The notes under the pieces: generated by a model | What the model saw: only the letters and a program-made list of their open reading frames with translations | What the model was told of the DNA's origin: nothing | Database searches by the model: none | Shown here: piece after piece, positions 8,679-16,933 of the stretch | How the letters are laid out: each line of letters starts with the position of its first letter | How positions within the stretch are numbered: the stretch's first letter is position 1 | Assembly (NCBI GenBank): GCA_963781785.1 | Contig: CAWAHD010000005.1 | Location: 868,001-932,000, forward strand | DNA: 64,000 bases | Direction: 5' to 3' | From: CAWAHD01 sp963781785 | Lineage (GTDB): Bacteria; Planctomycetota; Planctomycetia; Isosphaerales; Isosphaeraceae | Program-made: the position numbers and the translations under genes

Positions 8679-8992
8679 CGATTGAGGGCGCCGGGCGTTT
8701 GGGTGTGCACCACCTGGCCAATCTGGGCGGATGCCCGGCGCGATGAACCGAATCGGTGCAGATCCCTGCACCTCGTGGGCTCGATTCCCTCCGAACGGGC
8801 GATCAACACCCCCGGTCCCTGCACTTCCCAACGAATGGGGACCTTCCCGTCCCCGATTCGTTCGTTTCGCGCACCGTGGGCAGCCGATTCACTCGTAGGT
8901 GGCACATCCCCATTGGGTTTGGCCAGGTTCGTTAACCAAGTCGGTTCGTGCGAGTCACCATTGCGATGTGTGTCCTATCTCCCCGAAGGGCG

Positions 8993-9507
8993 CTACCCGT
9001 TGTATGCGCTCCAGATCGCTTCTAGCGCGGGAGCGGCCCTGTGCGAGACCTTGACTGTGACAAATCTCGTTACCCCAGTGTCACCCGGATTGATCTCGAC
9101 GCTCGGTTTGTGCCGCTCGTGTGCGGTCAGCACCGGTGCCGAGATGTACGGGAAGACGCTGGTTGTACCAACGGAGATCACCAGATCGAAACCGCGTCGG
9201 GTCTCGACATGATAGTTGGCGAGCTGCCGCGCCGGGAGTTCCTCGCCGAACAAGACCACGTCGGGCCGGAGCACCCCCCGGCAGTCGGGGCAGCGCGGTA
9301 CGTTCGAGAACCCGACTCGGGATCCTGGTTCTCGTAGAGTCCTCCGACTCCCCGGTAGGTCGGCAAGCCGGAGTCCGCCGAGAGGCCCGCTCCCGTGATG
9401 AACAGAATGCTCCGGCTCCCGCGCAGCAGATCGACCACCTGGGCAATCTGGCGGGTGTCGATGGGGGTAGACGGCGGCATGACGGGCTCCAGCGTCTGAA
9501 CACCCAA
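8993..9507 (-). pseudogene. Sir2-family NAD-dependent deacylase, internally deleted and frameshifted
   Basis: The N-terminal part reads 'ILFITGAGLSADSGLPTYRG' and 'GLYENQDPESGS', the NAD-binding GAGxSxxSGxPxxRG motif of sirtuins. Near 9310 similarity jumps to another frame with 'VPRCPDCRGVLRPDVVLFGE', then the 'DLVISVGTT' and 'INPGDTGVT' motifs. About 70-80 residues normally lying between (the QNxDxLH region, the catalytic HG motif and the first zinc Cys pair) are missing. The gene is therefore a deletion pseudogene and cannot be catalytic. Start at 9507 or at the Met at 9480. Confidence 0.8.
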
Positions 9508-9747
9508 GGCACTTCAGAGCTAACTTCTTGATGCGATGACAAGAACGCAATGAGAATGACTGGCGCAAGTCGGCCTGTCAATCGCCGAACGCCTTGATCC
9601 TTCAAGAAGGAGAGGACGGCACAGGAAGCCCAGCACTGTCTGGAATTCCCCTGCGAAGACGTGGACAATTGAATTGAGCTTGGGCTCGAGCGGGTCGACC
9701 TATGACCGCGCCCCTAACAGTGTCGTTCCTCAACCGGGAAGGCCGCG

Positions 9748-10758
9748 ATGAGCGAACAACCGCGACAAGGTTACGACGTATTCAGGAACTACAGCTCACA
9801 AGATAGGCAATGGGGCGAACCTCGTCCCCCGGCGCGAACGGGTTTGAAGCCGAGGGGGCTCGCGGTGATCGGCGGCTTCTTGATGCTGGCAGCCGGCGCG
9901 GCAGCCGGAACGACGTTTACCCAAAGCTCCGCGGTCGAGCCGGTACCAGATCCTTCACCAGCTTTCCACACGAAGGACAACAGCTCCGGGCCCGAGGTTC
10001 AAGCCGCGAAGTCGGCTGCCCCCGCCAGCAACCAAGATGCACAGCATGCGCCGTCGAATCCGGTCAAGGCACTGATCATCACCGGCGACAATATTGACGT
10101 GCATCCCTGGAAAGTCACGACGAAAGTGCTGACTGAGATTCTCGAGGATGGCGGCAAGGTCAAGGTCGAGGTGACTGCGGCGCCCTCGAAAGACCTGACC
10201 GTTGGCAATTTATCCAAGTATGACGTGCTGATCTTGAACTACAAGGATACCGACAAGGGACCACCGGAGTCGCGCTGGTCGGACGAAAACAAGCAGGCAT
10301 TCTTGAAGGCGGTGCGCGAAGGGAAAGGCCTGGTGGTTTGCCACTACGCGTCGAGCGCCTTTACCAAGCCCAACTGCGACGAATTCGAGAAGGCGATCGC
10401 TGGTGGCTGGCGGTCGCGGGGCTTCCACGGGCCCAAGCACGTCTTCACGGTCAAGAAGACGGCAGCCGACCATCCGATCTCCCGAGATTTACCCGCTCAG
10501 TTTGTGCATGCGATCGACGAGCTCTATCAGAATTCGTTCCTCGTGCCCGGCAGCACCGTGCTGGCAACGGCCCACTCCGACCGCGACAAACCGAAGGGCA
10601 CCGGCAAGGACGAGCCGGTCATCTGGGTCAATACGTATGGCAAAGGACGCGTCTATGAGAACGTCCTGGGCCATGACATCGAGGCGATGGCGGATCCTCA
10701 GTATCGCGAGTGGCTGCGCCGGGGCGTGCTCTGGGCCGCGACGGGTCAGGTCGATTGA
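9748..10758 (+). CDS. ThuA-domain protein with N-terminal membrane anchor
   Basis: About 336 residues. An N-terminal cytoplasmic segment precedes one membrane helix (about 37-58, 'LAVIGGFLMLAAGAAAG'), a Pro/Ala/Ser-rich linker, then a ThuA-like domain (about 107-335). This has the class I glutamine-amidotransferase-like fold: 'ALIITGDNIDVHPW', 'YDVLILNYKD', 'GKGLVVCHYASSAF', 'HPISRDLP', 'DEPVIWVNTYGKGRVY' and 'EWLRRGVLWAA'. ThuA-like domains are common in planctomycetes, are linked to sugar-related functions and are not proven enzymes. GGAAGG six bases before the ATG supports the start. It is the first gene after the deleted sirtuin. Confidence 0.85.
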   Translation: MSEQPRQGYDVFRNYSSQDRQWGEPRPPARTGLKPRGLAVIGGFLMLAAGAAAGTTFTQSSAVEPVPDPSPAFHTKDNSSGPEVQAAKSAAPASNQDAQHAPSNPVKALIITGDNIDVHPWKVTTKVLTEILEDGGKVKVEVTAAPSKDLTVGNLSKYDVLILNYKDTDKGPPESRWSDENKQAFLKAVREGKGLVVCHYASSAFTKPNCDEFEKAIAGGWRSRGFHGPKHVFTVKKTAADHPISRDLPAQFVHAIDELYQNSFLVPGSTVLATAHSDRDKPKGTGKDEPVIWVNTYGKGRVYENVLGHDIEAMADPQYREWLRRGVLWAATGQVD

Positions 10759-10777
10759 GAGACACGAAAAGAAGTGG

Positions 10778-10921
10778 GATGTGTGCCAAGATTTCAACTA
10801 CGTGGACACCAGCGAGGCCAAGCACGAAATTGACATCGCCGCCGTGCAAGCCGAGATCGACGGGCCGGAAGCCGATCTGAGAACGACGCGGGCGGAGACC
10901 CACCGGCAACTTCAAGGAACT
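10778..10921 (+). pseudogene. Possible remnant of a type I restriction methylase (HsdM) C terminus
   Basis: One frame reads 'AKHEIDIAAVQAEIDGPEAD' and then 'LRTTRAETHRQLQG', an amphipathic helix resembling the coiled-coil tail found at the end of HsdM subunits. No start, no methylase motifs and no partner genes are present. If correct, it is a trace of a lost restriction system before the toxin-antitoxin pair. Confidence 0.2.
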
Positions 10922-10962
10922 TGGGCCGGTAAAGTGATGGGAGATCCCACGAAAGGAGAACG

Positions 10963-11256
10963 ATCACGAGCACCATCAGAGCCATCGTCCGCAACGGTCG
11001 CATCGAGACCGAGGAACCGCTCGACCTGCCCGAAGGGACCGAACTCCTGATCCCGATCCCGGATCGTTCTGGGGACGACGAGTCCGGCTGGGACAACAGC
11101 CCGGGGGGCGTCGCGGCCTGGCTGAGCTGGGCCGACTCGCTCGAGCCGCTCGTCCGCTCTGAACAGGAAGAGTCCGAAGCCGAAGACTGGCTCAAGCGGT
11201 GTGACCGGCCTGCCGCTCAGAAGCTGGAGAAAGACGTCGAGGGGCTGTTCCGATGA
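10963..11256 (+). CDS. Antitoxin of the AF2212/DUF104-like (VapB-type) group, non-standard start
   Basis: About 97 codons reading 'TIRAIVRNGRIETEEPLDLP' and 'EGTELLIPIP', the N-terminal beta hairpin of AF2212-like antitoxins, then an acidic and Trp-containing tail that should bind the toxin. It ends in an ATGA overlap with the PIN toxin, the classic arrangement. The frame, open from 10933, contains no ATG, GTG or TTG. Translation would have to begin at ATC (10963) or ACG, just behind a strong GAAAGGAG at 10951-10958. ATC is exactly where ATG is expected, so a start-codon mutation or a base error is likely. A likely role is neutralising the toxin and repressing its own promoter. Confidence 0.7.
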   Translation: MTSTIRAIVRNGRIETEEPLDLPEGTELLIPIPDRSGDDESGWDNSPGGVAAWLSWADSLEPLVRSEQEESEAEDWLKRCDRPAAQKLEKDVEGLFR

Positions 11257-11666
11257 GGCGCTACCTGCTCGACACCAACGCGGTCGGCGACTGGATCAAT
11301 CGGCGGCACGAGGTCGATCTCCGTGTCCGCGAGGCCCGCGGCCGCGGGGCGGTCAGGGGGACCTGCGAACCGGTGGTCGCCGAACTGTTCTTCGGCGTCG
11401 AGAGCGGCGACACGCGCGACGAGAACGCCGGGCGCTTGAAACGGGCGCTGGGAGGCTTGAAGTGCTGGCCGCTGACAAGGGAGGCGTCCCGGGAGTTTGG
11501 CCGCGTCATGGCGACACTGAAACTCTCAGGTACCATGATTGGTCCGATGGACGTCCTCATCGCCGCCATCGCCCGGACGCTCCCGGATTGCGTCGTCGTA
11601 TCCAAGGATACGGATCTGCTTCATATCCCCGGCCTGACCGTCGAGAACTGGGCGGAGGCATCATGA
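11253..11666 (+). CDS. PIN-domain ribonuclease toxin (VapC family)
   Basis: 137 residues, the usual length for VapC. Acidic catalytic residues are in place: Asp7 in 'YLLDTNAVGDWI', Glu in 'EPVVAELFFG', Asp in 'MIGPMDVLIAAIA' and Asp in 'VVVSKDTDLLHIPGL'. These coordinate Mg2+ for RNA cleavage. The start ATG overlaps the antitoxin stop by four bases (ATGA), implying translational coupling. VapC toxins cleave tRNA or rRNA; the target here is unknown. Since the antitoxin lacks a normal start codon, its supply relative to the toxin is in question. Confidence 0.88.
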   Translation: MRRYLLDTNAVGDWINRRHEVDLRVREARGRGAVRGTCEPVVAELFFGVESGDTRDENAGRLKRALGGLKCWPLTREASREFGRVMATLKLSGTMIGPMDVLIAAIARTLPDCVVVSKDTDLLHIPGLTVENWAEAS

Positions 11667-11683
11667 AATCAAATGATTCGCGG

Positions 11684-11920
11684 TCAAACACGGAGGAACT
11701 TGCCGCGGCATGTGCCCTTGTGGATCGCGATTTCCCCGACTTGCACCTTTCTGATCTGATCTGGGCCCGCCCGCACTGGGTTGAGCTCAAGGTAGCACGT
11801 GGCCGTCACCAGGTGCGGCTCATCGAGCACGAACGAGGTGAAACGCCTTTGCCAAGGATGTCCGCGCTGAGTGATATGATGGGCAAGGCCAGGGGCGACA
11901 ACTCGTGCCAATCGGGCCAT
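11684..11920 (-). pseudogene. IS200-like / RAYT transposase with internal deletion
   Basis: The first residues, 'MARLARVVAPGLAHHITQRG', are the typical start of REP-associated tyrosine transposases. They are followed directly by 'QRRFTSFVLDEPHLVTATCY' and 'LELNPVRAG', which normally lie about 80 residues further on. The intervening part with the HUH metal site is missing, and the frame ends soon after 'NPVRAG'. A one-step internal deletion is the simplest explanation. Members of this enzyme group act on REP-like palindromes, which matters for the arrays at 4992 and 8349. Confidence 0.75.
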
Positions 11921-12076
11921 GACCGAAGACTAATACACCCCCGATCTCCTGTCAATTGAGTATGGTGTCACCGGAACCCGGCTGGAGCGCCTGATTGCGC
12001 GACCCGCGGCGCAGTTCCTCGTATTCGTGAGCGATCACTGCATCGATGAGGTCGTTCCGCCTACCGGAGTGCCGCG

Positions 12077-13699
12077 TCACCGCGGCTTGATGTCCCCTCC
12101 CCATTCCGTATGATCGGGACCTGGCCACTCATCAACGAAGGTCCGGCGTGCCCACGCGTTCCATGCGGCCTCGAGCTTGGCGACAAGCTCGGGCTGCTCT
12201 CCCGCCAGGTCGTGTTGCTCGGTGCGGTCGACCTCCATGTCGAAAAGTTGCCAAGGCTGCCGGTGACGGAGCACCAGCTTCCATTTCCCGTCCCGCACCG
12301 CCTTGTTTCCCTCGTGTTCCCAGAAGATCGGCTCAGTCCGGGCGAGCGGCTTTCCGAGGAGTGCTGGGCGCAGGCTGACACCCTGCATCGGCTCGATTGT
12401 CTGGCCGCCGAACTCCCGAGGATACGAGGCGCCGGCGAGATCGAGGGCGGTCGCCATGACGTCGATCAGGTGCACAGGCTGTTTCTCCAGGGCGCCCTTG
12501 CGTCTCGCCGGGATAAAGGCCGGCCAGTGAGCGATGAGCGGAGTGCTGATGCCTCCCTCGTGGGTGAAATGCTTAAAGCGACGAAACGGCGTGTTCGCCA
12601 GCGTGGCCCAATCCATCCCGAGCATCACGTAAGACTGCGGCCCGCCGATCGGCCCCTCGCCTCGCGTGACGCCCGGCGGCCCCCCCTCCGCGTTGCCGCC
12701 GTTGTCGCTCAGGAACAGGAGCAACGTGTTATCAAGAACCCCCCGGCGCTCCAATCCGTCCACCAGGGCTCCCATGGCGATGTCGATCCGCTCGATCATC
12801 GCCGCGTAGACCGCCATGATCGCGTCGAAACGCTGCCGCCTGCCGGCGTCCCGCGATTCCCACGCCGGCACTTCCGGCGGGCGCGGGGCGAGAGTCCATT
12901 TCGGGTCGATCACCCCCAAAGAAAGCTGTTTCTCGTAACGCCGGTCGCGCAGCGCGTCCCAACCTATCAGATACCGGCCTCGAAATTTCGCGATGGTCTC
13001 TGCCGGCGCACGCAGTGGAAAATGCACAGCGCCTTGCGCGATGTAAAGAAAGAATGGCTTCTTCTCTGCCCTCGCCTCGTCAACGAACTTGAGGCCCCAC
13101 TCGGTGAAGAGGTCTGTGGAGTACCAGTCCTTGCCGAACACGGGCGAATCCTTGGGAAGTTCCTTGCCGTTCAAGTAAAGGTCCTCCGTACCCGGCCTGT
13201 CGAACTCCCTGGGGAAGTAGACCTCGCCGTATCGCGAGTTCAGCGACCGCAGGAAACCACGGTTCCACGGGGTGCAGCCGTGCTGTTGACCGAGGTGCCA
13301 CTTGCCCGTCATCGCCGTGAAGTAGCCGGCGTCGCGCAGGACTTCGGCGATCGTCACGGCTCTCGGCAAAAGCCGGCCGCGAATCCCTTTCGAGTCCGCA
13401 AGGGCGAGGCTATCGAGCCAGCCCATCCCGGCCTGGTGCGGGTAGAGGCCCGAAAGCAGCGACGCCCGTGTGGGGCTGCACCGCGCCGCGTTGTAAGCCT
13501 GCGTGAAGCGAACCCCGCCGGCGGCGAGCCGGTCGAGGTTCGGCGTCGGGACCTCGCCGCCGTAGGGGCCGATGTCGGAAAAGCCCAGGTCGTCGACCAG
13601 TACCACCACGATGTTCGGCCGATCGTCGGCAATTCCCTCAAGCGCGGGGCCGAAGCAACTGATCCCGAAAGCGAGCAGAGCCGCGGTCGATCTTTTCAT
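12077..13699 (-). CDS. Exported arylsulfatase-type sulfatase
   Basis: About 540 residues with a signal peptide (first ~24 residues, ending before 'DDRPNIVVVLVDDLGF'). The sulfatase motifs are metal-binding Asp36-Asp37, the CxPxR formylglycine signature at Cys74 ('CSPTRAS'), 'MTGKWHLG', 'LLLFLSDNGGN' and a C-terminal 'REFGGQTIEPM..SL.P'. Sulfate-ester hydrolysis requires conversion of Cys74 to formylglycine by a separate enzyme, not present in the window. The ATG at 13699 is chosen over the longer frame (to 13864) because of the signal peptide and CGAGG about 8 bases before it. Planctomycetes carry many such enzymes for sulfated polysaccharides; the substrate is unknown. Confidence 0.92.
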   Translation of the reverse strand: MKRSTAALLAFGISCFGPALEGIADDRPNIVVVLVDDLGFSDIGPYGGEVPTPNLDRLAAGGVRFTQAYNAARCSPTRASLLSGLYPHQAGMGWLDSLALADSKGIRGRLLPRAVTIAEVLRDAGYFTAMTGKWHLGQQHGCTPWNRGFLRSLNSRYGEVYFPREFDRPGTEDLYLNGKELPKDSPVFGKDWYSTDLFTEWGLKFVDEARAEKKPFFLYIAQGAVHFPLRAPAETIAKFRGRYLIGWDALRDRRYEKQLSLGVIDPKWTLAPRPPEVPAWESRDAGRRQRFDAIMAVYAAMIERIDIAMGALVDGLERRGVLDNTLLLFLSDNGGNAEGGPPGVTRGEGPIGGPQSYVMLGMDWATLANTPFRRFKHFTHEGGISTPLIAHWPAFIPARRKGALEKQPVHLIDVMATALDLAGASYPREFGGQTIEPMQGVSLRPALLGKPLARTEPIFWEHEGNKAVRDGKWKLVLRHRQPWQLFDMEVDRTEQHDLAGEQPELVAKLEAAWNAWARRTFVDEWPGPDHTEWGGDIKPR

Positions 13700-13887
13700 T
13701 CGAGCACCTCGTTGAGTCCACACAAAACAGGTTGGCGCCTCGAAGAGACGCCCATGATCAGGCCGGGGTCTGAAGCGACGAAGGCCACTAATCGATACAT
13801 GGCGGCGATCATCCAAGATGGCCCGGCGATGGCGGAAGGCGCAACGCCAGCGCGAGCTGCTCAAAGGAGTGGAGGCGCGAGGAATTG

Positions 13888-15897
13888 CTATTCTGCGTGG
13901 TTTTTTAGTTTTCCCATCACCTCTTCCGGGGGACGAAACTCGTATTCCACCTTCTCGCCGTCGCGAACCTGTCGGACACCATCGAGAACGATCCTGTCGT
14001 TCACATCGAGTCCCTTCTTGATGACGAAGATGTCGTCCATCTCGTTCTGCACGACGATCGCGCGCTCGTGCACCACGTCATCTTTGTCGACGACGTAAAC
14101 GTACCGCTTGGCGAGATGATCCAAAACCGCCCGCTGGGGGATGACGAGGGCGTTCTTGAGCGTTCGGTGGATGAGCACGGTGCCAGTCTGATTGTGACGC
14201 AGCAGGCCGTCCGGGTTCGGGAAATCCGCGCGGAACGGGACGGTCCCGGTCCTGTTGTTGAATTGGGCCTGGATCGCATTGATCTTGCCGGGCTGCGGGA
14301 ACTTCGTCTGGTTCGCCAGCACGAGTTCGATTTTGTCCTCCTCGTGCTGCTTCCGGTTGGCCATGTATTCGAGGTATTGTTTCTCGGGTACATTGAAATA
14401 GACCCACACGACACTGTTATCGGACAAGCTCGTGAGGACGTCCCCCTCGTTGATCAGGCTGCCCAACGGCTCGTGCAGGCGGCCGAGGATGCCGTCGAAC
14501 GGTGCGATGACGTTGGTAAAGTTCAATTCCGCCTTCGCCAGGCTCGCCTTGGCCTGGGCGTGGGCCAGTTTGGCCCCGGCTGTCTCGGCGTCCAGCTTCG
14601 CCTGGTGACCAGTTCGTGCGATCTTGAACATCACATCGCCCTTCTTCACCGCCTGCCCATATTTGACAGAGATCGCCTCGAGAGACCCGCTCTCCAAGGC
14701 ACGGACGTTGATGTGGCGCAGCGAACGGATCTGGCAGACATATCGCTCGGTGACCGTGACGTCTATTGCCATGAGGCTGGTGACCACGATCTTATCGTCG
14801 TGGTTTTTTGGTTTTCCCATCACCTCTTCCAGGGGACGAAATTCGTATTCCACCTTCTCGCCGTCGCGAACCTTTCTGACCCCTTCGACAACGATCCTGT
14901 CGCCCACACCGACTCCCTTCTTGATGACAGAGATGTCATCCATTTCGTGCTGGGCGACGATCTCGCGCCGATGCACCACGTCATCTTTGTCGACGACGTA
15001 AACGTACTGCGTGTCGAGAATCTCGTAAGTCGCCCGCATCGGGATGACGGTGGCGTCATGCAAATTTCGGTGGATCAGGATGCTGCCGGTCTGACCGTGA
15101 TAGAGCCGACCGTCCAGGTTCGGAAAATCGACGCGGAAGGCGATGTTCCCGGTCACCTTGTTGAATTCGGCCGCGATCGCACTGATCTTGCCGGGCTGCG
15201 GGAATTTCGTCTGGTTCGCCAGCACGAGTTCGATTTTGTCCTCCTCGTGCTGCTTCCGGTTGGCCATGTATTCGAAGTACTGGGCCTCGGGTACGTTGAA
15301 GTAAACCCGCATCGCGCTGTTATCGGACAAGGTCGTGAGGATGTCCCGCTCCTTGATCGGGCCGTGCAGTTGCTCGTGCACGCGGCCGACGATGCCGTCG
15401 AACGGTGCGATGACGTCGGTAAAGTCCGATTCGGCCTGCGCCAGGTCCGCGTTGGCTCTCGCCCCTGCCGTGACGATCTTGAACATCACATCGCCCCTCT
15501 TCACCGCCTGGCCATCCTTGACTGAGATCGCCTCGAGAGACCCGTTTTCCAACGCACGGACGATTATGTGACGTTGCGCGCGAATCTCGCAGACATATCG
15601 CTGGGTGAGGGTGACGTCCATTGCCTTGGGGCTGGTGGCCACGATTTTTTGGTGCCCCTGGTCGGGCTGCTCCTTTTGCTTGTGAAAATACGACTCTAAC
15701 CGGCCGACGATGTACCCGCTCACCGGCTTGGCGCGCATGCCAATCAAACCCGGATCGGCGTAAACTTCGCGTGCCTTGAGCGGCGTCAAGTGATCGGCCC
15801 AGACCTTCGGCGCACCCAGCACGCCGCCGTTTGCAAGCAGGACGACCAGCATGAGGGCAGTGCAGGGTCGCCGCAGGGCGAATACGATCAGATTCAT
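13888..15897 (-). CDS. Tandem-duplicated efflux adaptor (HlyD-like) with RND-permease-like N terminus
   Basis: About 669 residues. The first ~30 ('MNLIVFALRRP' then 'LMLVVLLANGGVL') resemble the first membrane helix of an RND permease rather than an adaptor. Two copies of a membrane-fusion-protein module follow (about 95-380 and 385-669). Each has a lipoyl half ('VRALE.GSLEAISVK'), a second half ('APFDGI[LV]GR[LV]HE'), a 'YFNVPE..Y.EYMANRKQHE' beta-barrel segment and a 'VYVVDKDDVVH' membrane-proximal domain. The alpha-hairpin is short, and shorter still in copy 1. Such adaptors link inner-membrane pumps to outer-membrane channels, but no pump or channel gene is adjacent. The two copies are close in DNA, so the duplication is recent. 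Confidence 0.8.
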   Translation of the reverse strand: MNLIVFALRRPCTALMLVVLLANGGVLGAPKVWADHLTPLKAREVYADPGLIGMRAKPVSGYIVGRLESYFHKQKEQPDQGHQKIVATSPKAMDVTLTQRYVCEIRAQRHIIVRALENGSLEAISVKDGQAVKRGDVMFKIVTAGARANADLAQAESDFTDVIAPFDGIVGRVHEQLHGPIKERDILTTLSDNSAMRVYFNVPEAQYFEYMANRKQHEEDKIELVLANQTKFPQPGKISAIAAEFNKVTGNIAFRVDFPNLDGRLYHGQTGSILIHRNLHDATVIPMRATYEILDTQYVYVVDKDDVVHRREIVAQHEMDDISVIKKGVGVGDRIVVEGVRKVRDGEKVEYEFRPLEEVMGKPKNHDDKIVVTSLMAIDVTVTERYVCQIRSLRHINVRALESGSLEAISVKYGQAVKKGDVMFKIARTGHQAKLDAETAGAKLAHAQAKASLAKAELNFTNVIAPFDGILGRLHEPLGSLINEGDVLTSLSDNSVVWVYFNVPEKQYLEYMANRKQHEEDKIELVLANQTKFPQPGKINAIQAQFNNRTGTVPFRADFPNPDGLLRHNQTGTVLIHRTLKNALVIPQRAVLDHLAKRYVYVVDKDDVVHERAIVVQNEMDDIFVIKKGLDVNDRIVLDGVRQVRDGEKVEYEFRPPEEVMGKLKNHAE

Positions 15898-15947
15898 CGC
15901 GCACTCCTTATCGATGCGTGTCCTTGCACTTTCGGCGGCGCTTTCGT

Positions 15948-16469
15948 TTACCGCCAGCCCGTGCCGATCCAAGGCAGGGCGTCGCCGGCGTTCAGAGAAG
16001 GATCGACTCGCCTCAAGTAAGCGCTGAGCTGTCCAGTGTGATGCTGCACGTGCCGAAGGTTATAAACGTGCAGCTCGCCGCGCGTATTCGGCCGGTACGG
16101 AAAACCGCTCGGGCCTTGGAGGGACTCGGCCGTCTCGGCGGCCAGCGTTTCGAGCATCTTCCGCCGGCAGATCGAGACGTAGGTGATGGTTTCGTCCTTG
16201 CTGAGGCCGGGGTTGTTGGCCGCGTCGTTGCGCTCGTCGCCGCCGCGGCGGTGAAAGTCGCGCAGCTCGAACGTATCCTCGTCACCGGGCGAGAGATAAA
16301 CATCCGCCCAGAAGAGGGTGTGGTAAGAGACCCAACGGAACGTGCGATTGGCGATCTTGGCTTCCCAATGCTCCGGGGGACAGGCGCGAATGCAATGATC
16401 CATCATGCACAGCGCCGCCTCGAACTGGCCGCTGAGAATCGTCTTTACAAATTCTATCATGTCCCTCAT
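15948..16469 (-). CDS. DinB-like four-helix protein
   Basis: About 173 residues of the DinB/DUF664 type: an N-terminal helix with 'QFEAALCMMDHCIRACP', 'NRTFRWVSYHTLFWADVYLS' in the middle and 'HVYNLRHVQHHTGQLSAYLR' near the end, containing the metal-binding histidines. These metalloproteins are four-helix bundles, some using bacillithiol or mycothiol; the substrate here is unknown. Start codons at 16475 (TTG), 16469 (ATG) and 16460 (ATG, closely preceded by GAGGG) are all possible. It lies 50 bases upstream of the adaptor gene on the same strand. Confidence 0.8.
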   Translation of the reverse strand: MRDMIEFVKTILSGQFEAALCMMDHCIRACPPEHWEAKIANRTFRWVSYHTLFWADVYLSPGDEDTFELRDFHRRGGDERNDAANNPGLSKDETITYVSICRRKMLETLAAETAESLQGPSGFPYRPNTRGELHVYNLRHVQHHTGQLSAYLRRVDPSLNAGDALPWIGTGWR

Positions 16470-16933
16470 CCACAATGTGCTGCGCAGTCGAATCTGCCGC
16501 CGAACTCTCGGCTAAAAGGCACTTCTTCGTAGGTCTTGTACTTCATGCCTTTCCCGCTTCCCCAAGGCGAACGATGATGCGACAGAATCCTATCAGTTTT
16601 CAGCGTTGACCGATATACCCTCCATCGCGCTGAGTTTGTACCGCCGCATTTGGAAAACAACTGAGAGCGGAGAGGGTGCTCGCCGGTCGACGGCAAGGGC
16701 AGGCTGAGATTGACCAAGCACGCGGCGCAGCGGCGGGGCAGGCAAGGCCGTCAAGGTGCGCGCGAAGAAGGGCGCGGTCCTGAGGAAGCGGAACAGGACG
16801 TTCCTGGCAACGCGGCGACCAGCCGGGCGCGTGGTGAAAGAAACTCCGTCACCTGCTGACGGCCTTGGTCAGGCTGGTCGCCCGACCAGCCTCAGTTTTG
16901 GGAAAGTGCATTTTGAATGACTCGCGAGTGAAC
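16470..16933. other. Intergenic, no gene seen
   Basis: Between the DinB-like gene and the AraC-type gene. No convincing coding frame. It contains one strong hairpin (16871-16892). Confidence 0.5.
16871..16892 (+). terminator. Perfect 10-bp hairpin followed by a short T run
   Basis: AGGCTGGTCG and CGACCAGCCT enclose two bases, then CAGTTTTG. It sits 40 bases beyond the stop of the minus-strand AraC gene, but the T run suits plus-strand transcripts, so its direction is uncertain. Confidence 0.4.

Larger units (their letters stand above)
8121..8745. mobile_element. Composite repeat copy II: transposase remnant with palindrome array
   Basis: Same order as copy I, but with more of the source gene left. 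A leader (8121-8180) matches 4929-4990. From 8211 an intact transposase N terminus is present ('RVDPGVTRWYQCITRCVRRA'), breaking off near 8335. Seven 27-bp units (8349-8531), the conserved segment, one inverted unit (8658-8678) and the C-terminal 'GVHHLANLGGCPAR-stop' (to 8745) follow. The outer parts of one transposase gene therefore flank the array, and the central catalytic part is gone. Confidence 0.7.

Noticed and set aside
8204..8746. ORFs translating the second array (repeats like 'LSLRERVCR' or 'FRGAKGDRL')
   Set aside because: Nine-residue repeats in every frame on both strands are a consequence of a stop-free 27-bp unit, not evidence of protein.
12110..14098. 662-codon plus-strand ORF
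   Set aside because: Antisense to the sulfatase gene, which has full motif support.
14068..15525. 485-codon plus-strand ORF
   Set aside because: Antisense to the duplicated adaptor gene; its own internal repeat is the shadow of that duplication.
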